Source: Methylococcaceae bacterium
GTDB lineage: Bacteria > Pseudomonadota > Gammaproteobacteria > Methylococcales > Methylococcaceae
Length of the DNA stretch: 8,183 nucleotides
Direction of reading: 5' to 3'
Assembly: GCA_028678445.1 (NCBI GenBank)
Contig: JAJRDJ010000375.1
Span: 1-8,183, forward strand
This document shows, in pieces, positions 5,788-8,183 of the stretch (positions within the stretch are counted from its first letter, which is position 1; each line of letters starts with the position of its first letter). The notes under the pieces are model-generated. The model was given only the letters and a program-made list of their open reading frames with translations. It did not search any database and was not told the origin of the DNA. The position numbers and the translations under genes were made by a program.

Positions 5788-7998
5788 TCAGGGACTGGCG
5801 CGATAAAACCGCTGCAGCCGGTCATCCATGGGCTTTCCGGCCGACGAATCCTGCAGCCGGATGGCCCACGGTTCCTGGGTACGCGGATCGACATGGAAGG
5901 CCAGAGAGGCATGTTTGTGCAACAAGCCCTCTTCTCCCGAGGCATTCGGGTTCAGTTGGCCTTTTTCGAGAAAATCCACCATCCGACGGGCGTTATAGAC
6001 GACCAGGACGCGGTGACCCTGGGCATAGCTGTACACCTGGTAGGCGACATTCCCCTCGCTCCAGGCGGGAATGCGCTCAATCAATTCATCAATGCGGGCG
6101 ACATCGTTGCCGGCAAGATGCCGTAGCGTGGAACTGTCCCGAGACCGGATGAGGTGCTTCAAGTGCTCGGTCAGGGTGCCAATGCGCTGATGCTCCTGGA
6201 GCAGCCTGACCTCCTCGGTCGTAAACGTGAAGGTTTCGGCCACCAGATAGTGCCGGTCCAGCTCACCGTCATTGGCGAACAGCGAAAGCTTGTCCAGCGC
6301 GGTGTGCTCCAGCGCATCGAGAAAGGCGCCAGGCGCGCGGATGTGCTTGTCCACGGCCACCACCCAGGGCAGGGCACGACCGGTCTTTTCAAATCGATCC
6401 TTGACGCTGCCGATGGCGGCCACCCGGGGCAACTCTTCTTCCCGACCCCGCGGCTTGACGATGAAGGCATCAACGGCGGCGATCAGGGTACGAAAACCTG
6501 CCTGCTTGAAGGTCTCGACGATGGTCGAATACCGGGGGATATAGGGGATGCTCGTACCATCGTAGAGCAGATTGATATGCTCCTGACGCGCCTGACTGGC
6601 GACCCAGTCCCGCAAGGTATTGGCGAAAGGTTCGACATAAATGTAGTCGTCGCTGTGATGATTGGCGGCCGTCAGCACCCGGTAGAGATCGCTCTGCTTG
6701 CGAAATTCGTCGAGCGAGGCTGTGACGAAATTTTCACCGCAATGGGCACGAGCGATTTCCTCTACTGCCGTTTTGCCAGCCCCGGCCCCGCCCATGCATA
6801 AAAACAGGATGGGCTGCTCCGCCGGCACCTTGCCCTTGAAAATCGCCGCCTTGCTGTGATCCAGCTTGCTGGCGATCCGGCTCAGGCGCTCGTAGGCAAT
6901 TTCAACGCCCCGCGCCAGCCGCGCATCGCCTTCCGCCGCCAAAATCAGCTGCGCCTTAAGTTCGGGATTGTTGGCAACCGTGAAAATAGGGGTCTTTTCT
7001 CCGGCACATTCCTTGAGCAGCTCGACAAATTCGGTGTGACTCGGTGACCGCAACCCGGTCAGGATATTCACGTCGAGACAGAAAAGCGGCGCCTCGCCAT
7101 TCGAGCCGATGCTGATGCCGTCGATATCCGGCTTGTCTCTGAGGCTTTCGGTTCCCGGCAAATAGCCAATCACGTTCTCCGTGAGACTCAGCGGGTAATC
7201 AGCAAAGTGGATACCGAGCGGGAACTGCTTCTCCTGGACACTCGCCAGAGGGACCAGGCCGCCATTAACCGTCACCAGGCAGTCGACACCCTCCGCCGTA
7301 CGCCAGCGCAGGAAGGGCATGCCGAAAACCGAGGTTTTCTGTTCCGGCCATCGGCCATAACCATTGGGGACATTCTCAAGGCCACGCGTCCGGAGCGGGT
7401 CCATCGCATGACGAAAGGCCCGGGTGACATCGGCCAAGCTGCTGTTGTAGTCATGCAGCAACGTGGTGTCGCGGGCTTCAAGCCGCCGAAAATCAATGCC
7501 CTGCTCATAAACACTACTGAAGGCGGGGAGATTGCTCAGGGCAATCATAAAAAAATCCAGCGTCAACTTGTTTCCATAGCCGAATGGCTTGACCGCCCGC
7601 ATGTTGTAGTAGAACCGCGCCAAGCGCTCGGCGATATTGTCTGTCCTGATAACAAACCCGTTGTTGTCAAACAGGGCAGTGTCCTTGTTTTCTTCCTCGT
7701 AAAGCACCAGGCTTTCGATCGCCTCACGGAACCGCTTCCGCTTGTCGGCTTCCGCCATTGCACCGGGACGATCGATGGTGATGGCCTGCTCTTTCCAGTC
7801 CTGGAAAATCTCGCGATGAATGCGCGAGAACAGTTCGGTCAGGTAGGTGACGCGTTTGGCCTGGTCATGGGAAATGGTGCCTTCAGCTTCTTTCTGAAAC
7901 GTGGAAAGCAATCGTCTGCAATGAATAATGGCTAATGCGTTCCGGAGCTTTTTCAGCTGGCCAGCCCCGGCGATGGTCGTGGATGCAAGGTTATTCAT
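5788..7998 (-). CDS. Zeta-toxin-like P-loop kinase fused to a degenerate Fic-like domain
   Basis: The product has 736 residues and no signal peptide or membrane helix. Residues 121-174 resemble the Fic core: an amphipathic helix, then KPFGYGNKLTLDFF (137-150), where active Fic enzymes have HPF-x-x-GN-G-R. The catalytic His is Lys here and the final Arg is lost, so AMP transfer is unlikely. Residues about 396-560 look like a zeta-toxin kinase: beta strand PILFLCM, Walker A GGAGAGKT (403-410), SLDEFRKQSDLY (428-439, Asp430 as the likely general base), YDGTSIPYIPR (479-489), and a late Arg-rich stretch ending in KTGRALPW (538-545). Zeta toxins phosphorylate UDP-N-acetylglucosamine; whether this one does is unknown. 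Residues 205-380 and 590-736 match nothing I recognise. ATG at 7996-7998 lacks a ribosome site, and the frame has no earlier ATG. No epsilon-like antitoxin gene adjoins. Zeta-like fold: fairly sure. Fic relation: moderate. Confidence 0.8.
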   Translation of the reverse strand: MNNLASTTIAGAGQLKKLRNALAIIHCRRLLSTFQKEAEGTISHDQAKRVTYLTELFSRIHREIFQDWKEQAITIDRPGAMAEADKRKRFREAIESLVLYEEENKDTALFDNNGFVIRTDNIAERLARFYYNMRAVKPFGYGNKLTLDFFMIALSNLPAFSSVYEQGIDFRRLEARDTTLLHDYNSSLADVTRAFRHAMDPLRTRGLENVPNGYGRWPEQKTSVFGMPFLRWRTAEGVDCLVTVNGGLVPLASVQEKQFPLGIHFADYPLSLTENVIGYLPGTESLRDKPDIDGISIGSNGEAPLFCLDVNILTGLRSPSHTEFVELLKECAGEKTPIFTVANNPELKAQLILAAEGDARLARGVEIAYERLSRIASKLDHSKAAIFKGKVPAEQPILFLCMGGAGAGKTAVEEIARAHCGENFVTASLDEFRKQSDLYRVLTAANHHSDDYIYVEPFANTLRDWVASQARQEHINLLYDGTSIPYIPRYSTIVETFKQAGFRTLIAAVDAFIVKPRGREEELPRVAAIGSVKDRFEKTGRALPWVVAVDKHIRAPGAFLDALEHTALDKLSLFANDGELDRHYLVAETFTFTTEEVRLLQEHQRIGTLTEHLKHLIRSRDSSTLRHLAGNDVARIDELIERIPAWSEGNVAYQVYSYAQGHRVLVVYNARRMVDFLEKGQLNPNASGEEGLLHKHASLAFHVDPRTQEPWAIRLQDSSAGKPMDDRLQRFYRASP

Positions 7999-8008
7999 GG
8001 ATACCGAT

Positions 8009-8014
8009 AGTATA
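8009..8014 (-). promoter_or_regulatory. Candidate -10 box for the Fic-like/zeta gene
   Basis: On the minus strand TATACT (8014-8009) is one base from consensus and ends 10 bases before the ATG. Transcription from it would start about 4 bases before the codon, giving a leaderless message. This would fit the missing ribosome site. No good -35 box is seen 16-18 bases upstream, so confidence is low. Confidence 0.3.
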
Positions 8015-8183
8015 GATGGCGCCCACCGTGTCTGCCGCGACGTGTGGAACTCATATCGCCCCGGCTGGCGCGGTACGAGGCATGCTGCATGCTATCGCAA
8101 AACAAAAGGTTACGGTGTCTGTGAAAACACTGACCTATCCTGGGAAGTGCCTCCCCGCTGATGGCAGGCTCGCACTTGACCCA
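8015..8183. other. Intergenic end of window; small hairpin at 8117-8134
   Basis: No gene is supported here. GTC-T-GTG (8117-8123) pairs with CAC-T-GAC (8128-8134) around AAAA, with one T/T mismatch. On the minus strand it is followed, after about 8 bases, by CCTTTTGTTTT. It could be a weak terminator of a minus-strand gene lying beyond the window. A tandem GCATGCT pair (8080-8093) is also present. Confidence 0.3.

Noticed and set aside
7207..7935. Plus-strand open frame of 242 codons
   Set aside because: It is antisense to the N-terminal half of the Fic-like/zeta gene and shows no domain.
7928..8161. Plus-strand frame of 77 codons at the right edge
   Set aside because: It overlaps the start of the Fic-like/zeta gene in antisense, has no ribosome site and has atypical composition.
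1..8183. CRISPR arrays, tRNA or rRNA genes
   Set aside because: No regularly spaced repeats and no cloverleaf or rRNA-like segments were seen on either strand.

Overview
The window appears to be a chromosomal segment of a GC-rich Gram-negative bacterium. A gammaproteobacterial origin is a guess from the overall feel of the proteins; no marker gene proves it. Four intact genes all lie on the minus strand and fill 1148-7998. The first 1.1 kb is a decayed accessory zone whose recognisable remnants are on the plus strand.

Position 1 to about 238 holds the last 47 codons of a transposase (probably IS1634 family) and the likely end of that insertion sequence. Directly after it, 238-542 is the wreck of an SbmA/YddA-type ABC exporter ATPase. 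Its signature, Walker B and H-loop regions can still be read, but two stop codons and a frameshift break it. Positions 543-1147 contain no intact gene, only small inverted repeats and one open stretch on the minus strand.

Reading in the direction of transcription (high to low coordinates), the intact genes are as follows. (1) A 736-residue protein at 7998-5788 carries a degenerate Fic-like motif, then a zeta-toxin-like P-loop kinase, then a C-terminal part I do not recognise. No antitoxin gene is visible beside it. (2) A membrane-bound pyrophosphatase, hppA, lies at 5448-3340. It has the sequence signature of the K+-dependent class and follows a structured intergenic region of 339 bp. A good intrinsic terminator at 3210-3246 closes this unit. 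(3) A class I SAM-dependent methyltransferase lies at 3123-2182. (4) An SPFH-domain protein with a C-terminal SHOCT domain, of the YdjI/'virion core protein' type, lies at 2146-1148. Genes 3 and 4 are 35 bp apart and probably share one transcript.

How the parts fit together: the pyrophosphatase saves energy from PPi as an ion gradient. The SPFH protein is of a type linked elsewhere to envelope stress. The Fic-like/zeta protein looks like a toxin-related or regulatory nucleotide-handling enzyme. A functional link among them is not shown by the sequence. The most unusual item is the Fic-like plus zeta fusion.
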